From Albirhodobacter sp048262715 (GTDB taxonomy: Bacteria; Pseudomonadota; Alphaproteobacteria; Rhodobacterales; Rhodobacteraceae), in the NCBI GenBank assembly GCA_048262715.1, contig JBLXEV010000005.1, forward strand, positions 124,001-188,000: a stretch of 64,000 nucleotides of DNA, given 5' to 3'. Of the stretch, positions 16,713 to 24,755 are shown piece after piece. The notes beneath the pieces are model-generated. The model was not told the DNA's origin and made no database searches. It saw only the letters and a program-made list of their open reading frames with translations. A program made the position numbers and the translations under genes. Position 1 is the stretch's first letter. Each line of letters begins with the position of its first letter.

Positions 16713-17384
16713 TCACCGCGCAGACAGGGAGGCCGTCACGATATCGCTGGCCCCTGAAAGCTGCCCGATCGGCGCGCCCGTCTCGACCCCCGCAATCGTC
16801 CGCGTGGTCAGCTCCAAGAGCGCATCCGCACGGGCCAACACGGTGGGCAGCTCATCGGCGTGGATCGCCACCACACCCAAGCCATCTGCCAAGATTGCAT
16901 CCCCCGGCAAGATCGGAACGCCCCCGACAGACACGGGACGGTTCAACGCCCCACCCTGCCCTTGCAGCCGCGTGGTGAGCACGGAGGCGCCGCGGCTGAA
17001 CACTGGCAAGCCCATCTCGACCAGCTCGGAGGTATCGGTATGGCACCCATCAATCACCACCCCTGCCGCGCCGGAATTCAAAATTGCACGTGCGACCCCG
17101 CCGCCAAGGCATGCGGCTTGGCGGTCCCCGCGCCGATCAATTACCAGAATATCACCGGCGCGCAGTAAACCGGCCGCATGATGCAGCAGGGTCGAATCCA
17201 ACCCCGGCAAGCTCAGCGTCACAGCGGTGCCCGCGATCCTGCGCACAGGAACCGCCGGGGCAATGCCCGCATCGAGCACCCCACGATCCAGAAAATGGCC
17301 AAAGAGCACAGTCTCAAAACCGCGTAGCCTCGAAAGAGCGGCGGCGGGAAGGGACGTTGGTATCGGTTCTACGATAAAAGTCAT
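16713..17384 (-). CDS. RraA-like / HMG aldolase-oxaloacetate decarboxylase family protein
   Basis: 223 residues with the RraA/class II pyruvate aldolase fold: GDILVIDRRGDRQAACLGGGVARAIL and VVIDGCHTDTSELVEMGLPVFSRG. In characterised HMG/CHA aldolases the second motif reads DGxxRD, where Arg binds the substrate carboxylate and Asp the metal; here the Arg is Thr while the Asp remains. Catalysis may therefore differ or the substrate may lack that carboxylate. It is transcribed with the LuxR gene and diverges from LysR. It could also be a non-catalytic RraA-type protein. Confidence 0.8.
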   Translation of the reverse strand: MTFIVEPIPTSLPAAALSRLRGFETVLFGHFLDRGVLDAGIAPAVPVRRIAGTAVTLSLPGLDSTLLHHAAGLLRAGDILVIDRRGDRQAACLGGGVARAILNSGAAGVVIDGCHTDTSELVEMGLPVFSRGASVLTTRLQGQGGALNRPVSVGGVPILPGDAILADGLGVVAIHADELPTVLARADALLELTTRTIAGVETGAPIGQLSGASDIVTASLSAR

Positions 17385-17502
17385 CAGTTATGCCCATATT
17401 GTTTTCCCTATTAGGTCTAGGTTTCCGGGCGTCCGTCCACTTGAAATACAAGATCAATCTGATAGAATTTATTAATCACTTGGTTGATGGGCGCCGAAAA
17501 TC

Positions 17503-18387
17503 ATGCAGATACACAGCCTTGAAACCTTTTACTGGGTCACCCGCCTTTCCAGCTTTCGGCGCGCCGCCGAGGTGCTCAATATCTCCCAACCAACGGTCTC
17601 GTCGCGCATCCGCGGGTTAGAGGAGGAACTGGGTGTTGTGCTGCTTCACCGGGACAGCGGGCTGACCCTGACCGAGCAGGGGCAAGAGCTGCTTGATTAT
17701 GCCCGCAAGATCCTGCGCTTGACCGAGGATCTGTCCTTCCATCAACCCGCGACCCCTGTTGAAACGCGGCTAAGGATCGGTGCAAACGGCCCTGTTGCAG
17801 CGACATGGCTCATGCGGCTTATCGAGCGCTTGGAACACGAGCACCCCGCCGCGCGGATTGAAATTGAAGTCAACCAATCCGCGACCCTCTTGCAACATTT
17901 GCTGACCGACCAACTCGATCTCGCATTCTTGTCACAGGATTCACCGGATCCACGGGTGCGCCTTGAGAAGATCGGTTCCTATTCAATGGTTTGGGCGGCG
18001 AAATCTGGCCTTTGCCCTGCCGCGCTTTCAGATGAGGCGCTCAGCGAATACCCGATCCTCGGCTACGGCTGGGAATCGCCCATCCACGACCATACCCATT
18101 CGCGCGCTTATGGCCCCAGTCGCCATCGCCGCTTCACGCAGACAGACAGCCTATTCATGATGATCCGGCTCGCGATTGATGGTGCCGGACTGGCGTTGAT
18201 CCCCGAAGCGGCGATCCAGTCCGAGCTTGCCGAGGGGAAGCTGACCATCGTCGCGATGGAGACACAGGCCCTTGATCTGCCGCTTCTCCTTGCGCGCCCC
18301 CGTGCCAAACGAAGTGCCTTGGCCGAACGTGCTGCCGCGCATGCCAAAGATCTCATGCGGCACTGCCCTCAGACGGTCGCGGGCTAG
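17503..18387 (+). CDS. LysR family transcriptional regulator
   Basis: 294 residues. N-terminal winged HTH (TFYWVTRLSSFRRAAEVLNISQPTVSSRIRGLEEELG) followed by a periplasmic-binding-like effector domain (LRIGANGPVAATWLMRLIERLE, RFTQTDSLFMMIRLAIDGAGLALIPE). It is divergent from the RraA-LuxR pair, with 118 bp between starts that are AT-rich at 17440-17490; LysR regulators usually control such a divergent neighbour. The first helix uses FYWVTRLSSF, common in regulators of organic acid metabolism. Confidence 0.93.
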   Translation: MQIHSLETFYWVTRLSSFRRAAEVLNISQPTVSSRIRGLEEELGVVLLHRDSGLTLTEQGQELLDYARKILRLTEDLSFHQPATPVETRLRIGANGPVAATWLMRLIERLEHEHPAARIEIEVNQSATLLQHLLTDQLDLAFLSQDSPDPRVRLEKIGSYSMVWAAKSGLCPAALSDEALSEYPILGYGWESPIHDHTHSRAYGPSRHRRFTQTDSLFMMIRLAIDGAGLALIPEAAIQSELAEGKLTIVAMETQALDLPLLLARPRAKRSALAERAAAHAKDLMRHCPQTVAG

Positions 18388-18487
18388 CTGCGCGCTCAAT
18401 TGGCAAACACGTCCCAGCCAATGGCTTGGATGAATTGACTAAAACCTCCCTATGCGAGATCAAGGCATTTAATCACGGGAGGGTGAC

Positions 18488-19234
18488 ATGGAAATCTTGC
18501 TTGTCTTGGTTGCGGCGTTTTGCGCAGGCGTTTTGAACACAATCGCAGGAGGCGGGACATTCCTGACATTCCCTGCCCTTGTCTTCATCGGCCTGCCCCC
18601 CGTGGTGGCCAACGCGACCAGCGCTGTGGCCGTCTTCCCCGGGTATTTGGGCGGCGCTTTGGGCTTTCGCGACGAACTCAGGCGGTTCGACAGAGTCCAA
18701 ATGATGAAGCTACTGGCGGTCACCTTCGTCGGCGGCCTGATCGGCGCGCTCCTGCTGCTGGTCTCCTCGAACAAGGCCTTCTCCATTGTTGTTCCGTTCT
18801 TGCTGCTAGCGGCGACGCTGGCCTTTCTGTTTGGAGATAGAATCCGCGCTTGGGCCGCGAGCAAAAGCCGCGCCGTGACCCCTTTCGGGACCGTCGGCCT
18901 GCTGACGGTGAGCATCTATGGAGGGTATTTCAACGGCGGCTTGGGGATCGTGCTCTTGGCACTGTTCGCGCTTTGGGGAATGGTCAATATCCACGAGATG
19001 AACGGACTGAAAAACGGGCTGTCGTTTGCGGTCTCTGCCATCTCTGTCGCGGTGTTTGCGATTGGCGGCTTGGTTGAATGGAGCCATGCGCTGGGGATGA
19101 TGGTGGCCTCGACACTCGGCGGATACGCTGGCGCGCCAATTGCGCGGATGCTGCCGAAATCGGTGGTGCGTGGGGTGATCGCTTTGGTGGGGTTCTCGAT
19201 GAGTGCGGTTTTCTTCTGGCGCTTGCTGCCCTGA
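18488..19234 (+). CDS. TauE/SafE family membrane exporter
   Basis: 248 residues and about eight membrane segments, with the two duplicated family signatures GVLNTIAGGGTFLTFPAL (near residue 16) and IYGGYFNGGLGIVLL (near 140). Members move sulfite, sulfoacetate or other organosulfonates and small acids across the inner membrane. A GGGAGGG site lies just before the ATG. It stands alone after LysR; nothing nearby indicates sulfonate metabolism, so the substrate is open. Confidence 0.9.
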   Translation: MEILLVLVAAFCAGVLNTIAGGGTFLTFPALVFIGLPPVVANATSAVAVFPGYLGGALGFRDELRRFDRVQMMKLLAVTFVGGLIGALLLLVSSNKAFSIVVPFLLLAATLAFLFGDRIRAWAASKSRAVTPFGTVGLLTVSIYGGYFNGGLGIVLLALFALWGMVNIHEMNGLKNGLSFAVSAISVAVFAIGGLVEWSHALGMMVASTLGGYAGAPIARMLPKSVVRGVIALVGFSMSAVFFWRLLP

Positions 19235-19402
19235 CCCTGCAGACACGCCGGCGGTTTTTCCGTCTCAATCAGCTTCACCCAAGCCAACGCCGGCGGGTGT
19301 CGCCCGCGTTGCTTTGGTTGCCGAAGCTCAACGTGCCATTTGCGATTCAAGATTGTTCAACAAAAAATAAATATAAAAGAACAATAATCATCAATTGTAA
19401 TA

Positions 19403-19432
19403 TTGACATCGCCTTATGTTCTGAAATCTTAT
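19403..19432 (+). promoter_or_regulatory. Candidate promoter of the dipeptide ABC operon
   Basis: A consensus-like TTGACA at 19403-19408 is followed 18 bases later by TCTTAT, a 4/6 match to TATAAT, in the AT-rich end of the gap before the ABC ATPase gene. The -10 part is weak. Confidence 0.35.
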
Positions 19433-19503
19433 GCCGATCATCCTGCCGTCACGCAGCATATTGACCCCCTAGGTGATCCTATCACCGCAGCTCAGAGGCC
19501 AAG

Positions 19504-21333
19504 ATGAAGGATTTGCATTCCGCGCCATTGCTCGCAGTTGAGGGGCTCACCGTTGCCTTCGGCGCGACGCAGGTGATCGAGGATCTGAGTTTCAGCGTCG
19601 CACCGGGGCGCACCCTCGCCATCGTGGGGGAGAGCGGATCGGGCAAAAGTGTCACCTCGCTCTCGATCATGCGGCTGGCGGATCTGAACGGCGCGCGCTT
19701 CGTCTCGGGCCGGATCGTGCTGGATCAGGCGGGCGGCGCGACCGATCTTCTGACACTGGATCAGGAGGATGCGCGCAAGATCCGCGGCAAAGAGATCGCG
19801 ATGATCTTCCAAGAGCCGATGACCTCGCTCAATCCGGTGTTCACCATCGGCGATCAGATCACCGAAATCCTGATGCTGCATGAGGATATGACGCGCGAGG
19901 CGGCCACGGCGGAGGCGGTGAAACTGCTGGAGCTTGTGCGCCTGCCCGATGCGCAGGGTATGATCCGCCGCTATCCGCATCAACTCTCGGGCGGGATGCG
20001 CCAACGGGTGATGATCGCGATGGCCGTTGCCTGCCGCCCCAAGTTGTTGATCGCGGATGAGCCGACGACGGCGCTTGATGTCACGATTCAGGCGCAAATC
20101 CTCGATATTCTGCGCGATCTGCAGGCCGAGCTGGGCATGTCGATGATCTTTATCACGCATGACATGGGCGTTGTGGCCGAAATCGCCGATGATGTGGTGG
20201 TGATGTGGAAGGGCCGCAAGGTCGAGGAAGGCCCTGTCGCGCAGATTTTTGCAGCCCCAGCGCACCCCTATACCCAAAGCCTGCTGTCGGCGGTGCCGAA
20301 ACTGGGCGCGATGCGGGGGCAAGCGCTGCCCTGCAAGATGCCGCTGACGCAACTGGTTGACGGCCAGCCGCAACTGGTGGGCGAAACCCGCGTGCAAGAC
20401 ACCGCAAAGATGGATGCGGGGCCGCTGTTGAAGGTCGAGGATCTCAGCGTCAACTTCGATCTGAAAAAGACATGGTATGGCAAAACCACGCATTATTGCC
20501 CCGCCGTCACCGCCGCCCGTTTCGAGATATACCCCGGCGAGACCCTGTCGCTGGTGGGCGAAAGCGGATCGGGAAAATCCACCATCGCCCGCACGCTGAT
20601 GCAGCTGACTAAACCCTCCGGCGGCGATTTCACCTTTGACGGACAAGCCCTCTCGACGATGGATCTGGCAGGGCGGCAGCGCCTGCGCCGCGAGATTCAA
20701 TATATTTTCCAAGATCCTTTCGCCTCGCTCGATCCGCGCAAAACGGTGGGCTGGTCGATTGCCGAGCCGATCCGCACGCATGGGCTTTTGGATGGGGATC
20801 GGGCGATCCGCAGCCGCGTCGGCGAGCTGTTGGAGCGCGTCGGCCTGCCCGCAGATGTCGCCACGCGCTACCCGCATCAATTCTCCGGCGGTCAGCGCCA
20901 GCGGATCTGCATCGCGCGCACCTTGGCCAGCAAACCGCGGGTGATCATCGCCGATGAGGCGCTCTCGGCGCTGGATGTGTCGATTCAGGCGCAGGTGATC
21001 AACCTGTTCATGGATCTGCAAAAAGATGAAGGGCTGACCTACCTCTTCGTCAGCCACGATATGGCCGTGGTCGAGAAGATGAGCCACCGCGTCGCGGTGC
21101 TCTATCTCGGCCAGATCGTCGAGATCGGCACCCGTATGCAGGTCTTCGAGACGCCGCAGCACGCCTATACCCGCCGCCTGCTCGCGGCGGTGCCCAATCC
21201 GGATCCGCTTGCCCCGCGCAATCGGCTACGGCTGGAGGGGGAGATCCCCTCCACCACGCGGCGGGTCGGCGATGCCCCGAGCCGCGTCATCTATGACGAG
21301 GTTGCCCCCGGTCACCTTGTGGCCCGTGCCTGA
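19504..21333 (+). CDS. Dipeptide/oligopeptide-type ABC importer, fused double ATPase (DppD-DppF)
   Basis: 609 residues made of two ABC ATPase domains. Domain 1: Walker A GESGSGKS near 41, signature LSGGMRQRV near 161 and Walker B LLIADEPTTALD. Domain 2: Walker A GESGSGKS near 352, signature FSGGQRQRI near 460 and Walker B VIIADEALSALD. Both end in the C-terminal oligopeptide-transporter extension (VEEGPVAQIFAAPAHPYT and VEIGTRMQVFETPQHAYT). The fusion resembles GsiA/YliA. It begins an operon with its binding protein, two permeases and a peptidase-like enzyme. Confidence 0.93.
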   Translation: MKDLHSAPLLAVEGLTVAFGATQVIEDLSFSVAPGRTLAIVGESGSGKSVTSLSIMRLADLNGARFVSGRIVLDQAGGATDLLTLDQEDARKIRGKEIAMIFQEPMTSLNPVFTIGDQITEILMLHEDMTREAATAEAVKLLELVRLPDAQGMIRRYPHQLSGGMRQRVMIAMAVACRPKLLIADEPTTALDVTIQAQILDILRDLQAELGMSMIFITHDMGVVAEIADDVVVMWKGRKVEEGPVAQIFAAPAHPYTQSLLSAVPKLGAMRGQALPCKMPLTQLVDGQPQLVGETRVQDTAKMDAGPLLKVEDLSVNFDLKKTWYGKTTHYCPAVTAARFEIYPGETLSLVGESGSGKSTIARTLMQLTKPSGGDFTFDGQALSTMDLAGRQRLRREIQYIFQDPFASLDPRKTVGWSIAEPIRTHGLLDGDRAIRSRVGELLERVGLPADVATRYPHQFSGGQRQRICIARTLASKPRVIIADEALSALDVSIQAQVINLFMDLQKDEGLTYLFVSHDMAVVEKMSHRVAVLYLGQIVEIGTRMQVFETPQHAYTRRLLAAVPNPDPLAPRNRLRLEGEIPSTTRRVGDAPSRVIYDEVAPGHLVARA

Positions 21334-21381
21334 GACCCTCTTTCCAAAAACAGACCCCCACGACCAACAGGAAAAAAGAAC

Positions 21382-22899
21382 ATGAAAACCACCCTTACCG
21401 CGATCGCGCTTGCGCTGTCCCTCACCGGCTTTGCCCAAGGCGCGAGTGCCGCTGGCACCCTCACCGTTGCCTCGCCGCAAGATCCCGGAAGCTGGGATCC
21501 GATTGATACCTTCTTGATCAACTGGGCCTCCGTTGCGACCAATGTGTTTGACGGGCTGACCTATCGCGGCCCCGATATGAAACTGGTGCCGGCTCTGGCG
21601 ACAAGCTGGGACGTGCTGGACGACGGGATGCGCATCCGCTTCACCCTGCGCGAGGGCGTGACCTTCCAAAACGGCGAAGAGTTCAACGCCGATGCCGTCA
21701 AATTCACCTTTGATCGGCTGCTCGGTGAAGAAGGCGGCAAAGGGCCGCAGCAATCCAATTACACCGCCATCGAAAGCGTTGAGGTGATTGATGGCACGAC
21801 CGTCGATTTCCACCTGAAGCAGCCCGATCCGGTGCTGCTGACCAAACTCGCAGGCTACGGCGCGATGATCGTTCCGCCGAAATATTTCGCCGAAGTTGGC
21901 GATGCCGAATTCAACATGAAGCCGATCGGCACGGGCCCGTTCAAGATGGTGTCCTATGAGCCGAAGGTGGGCGTGAAACTCGAAGCCTATGCCGATCACT
22001 GGGCTGGCGCGCCGAAACTCGATGCGGTGAACTACCGCTTTATCGCTGAGCCCGCGACCGCGATTGCCGAATTGCAGGCGGGCGGCGTTGACGTGGTGAT
22101 CCCGCCGACGATTCCGGTCGGGATGATCCCGACGATCAAAGGCGACGACAATCTGGAGCTGATCTCCACCGCAGGCCCGACGGTCGCGGCGCTGCGCTTC
22201 AACACCCGCGACGGGATCACCGCCGATCCGCGCGTGCGCAAGGCGCTGATCATGGCCGTGGACCGCGATACCATCGTCTCGTCGATCCTCGGCGGCGAGG
22301 CCTCGGTGATCGCTTCCTTCCAAGGGGCGCTGTCCTTTGGCTATGATCCGGAAATGAAGCCGCTGCCGTTTGATCCCGAGGGCGCGAAAGCGCTGCTGAA
22401 AGAGGCAGGTGTCGCGCCCGGTGCCACGCTGGAAATCAACACGCGCGGCAATGATGCCACCTTCAACGAGGTTGCGCAGGCGATTGCGGCCTATCTCAGC
22501 ATGGTGGGCATCAATGCCACGATCAAACCCTATGAGACGAACGTTCTTTTGAACGATATCATCCCGCAGGGCAAAACCGGCGCGATGTTCCAGCAAAGCT
22601 GGGGTGGCTGGACCTTCGATTACGATAACACCGCCTATGCGATGTATCACACGGACCAGAAATGGAACCCCTATGACAGCGACGCGACACTGGATGCGAT
22701 GCTGGAAAAGCAGCGCCCCCTGACAGATGCGGCAGAGCGGGAAACCATCCTGCGCGAGATCGCGAATTATGCCGCGGATCGCGCTTTGGAAATGCCGCTT
22801 TATAACCTGAACGCGATCTACGCCATCAACAAGCGGGTACAAGGCTTCCTGCCCGCGCCGGACAACCGCATGAAGTTGAACGACGTCTCCGTCGACTAA
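21382..22899 (+). CDS. ABC importer substrate-binding protein (SBP_bac_5, peptide/nickel type)
   Basis: 505 residues with a Sec signal peptide (MKTTLTAIALALSLTGFAQGASA). Family text: GTLTVASPQDPGSWDP, TYRGPDMKLVPALATSW, FTLREGVTFQNGEEFNADAVKFTFDRL and IGTGPFKMVSYEP. It captures a peptide or related compound in the periplasm for the two permeases downstream. A strong hairpin (22927-22956) separates it from the permeases, which commonly lets the binding protein be made in excess. Confidence 0.93.
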   Translation: MKTTLTAIALALSLTGFAQGASAAGTLTVASPQDPGSWDPIDTFLINWASVATNVFDGLTYRGPDMKLVPALATSWDVLDDGMRIRFTLREGVTFQNGEEFNADAVKFTFDRLLGEEGGKGPQQSNYTAIESVEVIDGTTVDFHLKQPDPVLLTKLAGYGAMIVPPKYFAEVGDAEFNMKPIGTGPFKMVSYEPKVGVKLEAYADHWAGAPKLDAVNYRFIAEPATAIAELQAGGVDVVIPPTIPVGMIPTIKGDDNLELISTAGPTVAALRFNTRDGITADPRVRKALIMAVDRDTIVSSILGGEASVIASFQGALSFGYDPEMKPLPFDPEGAKALLKEAGVAPGATLEINTRGNDATFNEVAQAIAAYLSMVGINATIKPYETNVLLNDIIPQGKTGAMFQQSWGGWTFDYDNTAYAMYHTDQKWNPYDSDATLDAMLEKQRPLTDAAERETILREIANYAADRALEMPLYNLNAIYAINKRVQGFLPAPDNRMKLNDVSVD

Positions 22900-22926
22900 C
22901 ACCAGATCCACGAACACCACACCGAC

Positions 22927-22956
22927 GGAGGGCGCGTGCGAATATGCGCGCCCTCC
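22927..22956 (+). terminator. Hairpin between binding-protein and permease genes
   Basis: Perfect 10-bp stem GGAGGGCGCG / CGCGCCCTCC with a 10-base loop and no following T tract. More likely a partial terminator or mRNA-protecting hairpin that raises binding-protein output than a full stop. Confidence 0.6.
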
Positions 22957-22987
22957 ACCCCCCGCATTCCCATGAAAGGCTTCCGGC

Positions 22988-23911
22988 ATGGCCGCTTTCT
23001 TGATTAAACGCCTCGCACAGGCGATCTTCGTGGTGGTGATCGTCACCTTGATCGTTTCGGTCGCGGTGCGGATGACGGGCGATCCCGCGCTGATGATCGC
23101 GCAGGGCGCCACCGATATCACAGAGGCCGATCTGGCAAAAATCCGCGAGGGGTTGGGGTTGAACCAACCTTTCCTCACGCAATATATGGCCACGCTATCG
23201 GGCCTGTTCACATGGGATTTCGGCAATTCCTTCCTCGGCGGCACGCCGGTGCGGCAGCTCATCGCGGGGGCCTTGCCCGCGACCTTACTGCTCGCCTTTG
23301 CCTCGCTCGCCGTCTCGATCCTGCTGTCGATCCCCCTGGGCATCCGCGCGGCGATCCGCAAGGGAAAATGGGAGGATCAACTGATCCGCATCCTGTCGCT
23401 GGTCGGGCTGTCCTTCCCGAATTTCTGGCTGGCGACGATGCTGGTTCTGTTGTTCTCGATCACGCTGAAATGGCTGCCGCCGTCGGGCATGTCGGGGATG
23501 GCGAGCTTCATCATGCCCGCGGTGACGATGGGGATCATTCTCACCGCCACCAATGTGCGGCTGGTGCGCACCTCGATGCTGGAAGTGATGCAATCGCAAT
23601 ATATCATGGTCGCGCGCGCCAAGGGCCTGTCGGAGCGCAAGGTGCTCTACAAACACGCCCTGCGCAATTGCGCGATCCCGCTGATCACCTTCCTCGGGCT
23701 GCAATTCGGCGGCCTGCTCGGCGGGATTGTGGTGGTGGAGCGGGTGTTCAACTGGCCGGGCATGGGCAGTCTCGCCTTTGACGCCGTGGCGGGGCGCGAT
23801 TACCCCGTGCTGCAATCGGTCATCATGATCCTGTCCACGCTAATCGTGCTCGTTAACCTGCTGGTCGATATCGCCTATGGGCTGATCGATCCGCGCATCC
23901 GGACGGAGTGA
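22988..23911 (+). CDS. Peptide-type ABC importer permease (DppB family)
   Basis: 307 residues, six membrane segments. N-terminal AAFLIKRLAQAIFVVVIVTLIV is typical of DppB/OppB. The EAA loop (YIMVARAKGLSERKVLYKHALRN near residue 205) contacts the ATPase. Four bases separate it from the second permease. Confidence 0.94.
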   Translation: MAAFLIKRLAQAIFVVVIVTLIVSVAVRMTGDPALMIAQGATDITEADLAKIREGLGLNQPFLTQYMATLSGLFTWDFGNSFLGGTPVRQLIAGALPATLLLAFASLAVSILLSIPLGIRAAIRKGKWEDQLIRILSLVGLSFPNFWLATMLVLLFSITLKWLPPSGMSGMASFIMPAVTMGIILTATNVRLVRTSMLEVMQSQYIMVARAKGLSERKVLYKHALRNCAIPLITFLGLQFGGLLGGIVVVERVFNWPGMGSLAFDAVAGRDYPVLQSVIMILSTLIVLVNLLVDIAYGLIDPRIRTE

Positions 23912-23915
23912 GGCC

Positions 23916-24755
23916 ATGTTCGCCACGTTGAAATCCCGCCTCTGGTCGCTGGAACTCATCCTCGGGCTCGGCCTGACGGTCGGGATCGCGTTCTGTGTGC
24001 TGTTCTCGGGGTGGCTCACCCCTGATGCGGGCGCGATTGATCTGACCGCGCGGCTGATGGCCCCTTTCCAAAGCGCCGCACATCCGTTCGGCACCGATCC
24101 TTTGGGCCGCGATGTGATGGCCCGCGTCTTCGCAGGGGGCTGGATCTCGCTACAAGTCGGCTTCATCTCCGTTGCAGGCTCCGTCGTCATCGGGGTCGCT
24201 GTCGGGCTGATCGCGGGCTATTATCGCGGCATATGGGATATCTTGGTGATGCGCTTTGCCGATGTGCAATTGGCGCTGCCCTTCATCTTGCTGGCGATCA
24301 CCATCATCGCCATCGTCGGCGGCAGCCTGACCAACACAATCTTGCTGCTGATCGCCTCGCAATGGGTGCAATATGCCCGATTGGTCCGCGCGCAGGTGCT
24401 GGCATTGCGGGAACGCGAATTCGTGCTCGCCGCGCGCGCCATTGGCGTGAAGGATCGCAACATCATCCTCAGCCATCTTTTGCCCAATCTTCTGGGCCCC
24501 GTGATCGTGCTGATCACACTGAACGTCGCCAATAATATCTTGCTGGAAAGCAGCCTGACCTTCCTCGGCCTCGGCGTGGATCCGACGATCCCGAGCTGGG
24601 GCGGGATGCTCGCGGATGGCCGCACCTATCTGCAAACCGCATGGTGGGTCAGCGTGTTTCCGGGCCTCGCGATCCTGCTCACGGTGCTGGGGTTGAACCT
24701 TCTGGGCGATTGGCTGCGCGATACGCTCGACCCGACAGGGAGGACCGAACGGTGA
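23916..24755 (+). CDS. Peptide-type ABC importer permease (DppC family)
   Basis: 279 residues with an N-terminal membrane helix, the DppC motif HPFGTDPLGRDVMARVFAGG (about 48-67) and the EAA loop EFVLAARAIGVKDRNIILSHLLPN near residue 168. Its stop overlaps the GTG start of the M14 gene (GTGA), so the peptidase-like enzyme is translationally coupled to the transporter. Confidence 0.94.
   Translation: MFATLKSRLWSLELILGLGLTVGIAFCVLFSGWLTPDAGAIDLTARLMAPFQSAAHPFGTDPLGRDVMARVFAGGWISLQVGFISVAGSVVIGVAVGLIAGYYRGIWDILVMRFADVQLALPFILLAITIIAIVGGSLTNTILLLIASQWVQYARLVRAQVLALREREFVLAARAIGVKDRNIILSHLLPNLLGPVIVLITLNVANNILLESSLTFLGLGVDPTIPSWGGMLADGRTYLQTAWWVSVFPGLAILLTVLGLNLLGDWLRDTLDPTGRTER

Noticed and set aside
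17453..17488. ATCAA ... TTGAT inverted repeat upstream of LysR
   Set aside because: Arms of five bases 26 apart in AT-rich DNA are too weak to call a LysR box.
19247..19303. Two CGCCGGCG copies after the TauE/SafE gene as a terminator
   Set aside because: Each copy is self-complementary with no loop, and the two are 41 bases apart; only the short TTTTT after the first copy speaks for it.
19492..21162. 556-codon minus-strand frame opposite the double ATPase
   Set aside because: Mirror of the ABC ATPase gene with His/Asp/Arg-rich composition; no domain and no upstream start signal.
21226..23361. 711-codon open frame on the minus strand opposite the peptide-binding protein
   Set aside because: It is the antisense shadow of real plus-strand genes in GC-rich DNA: rich in Arg/His, no known domain, no ribosome site, and it crosses several gene borders.
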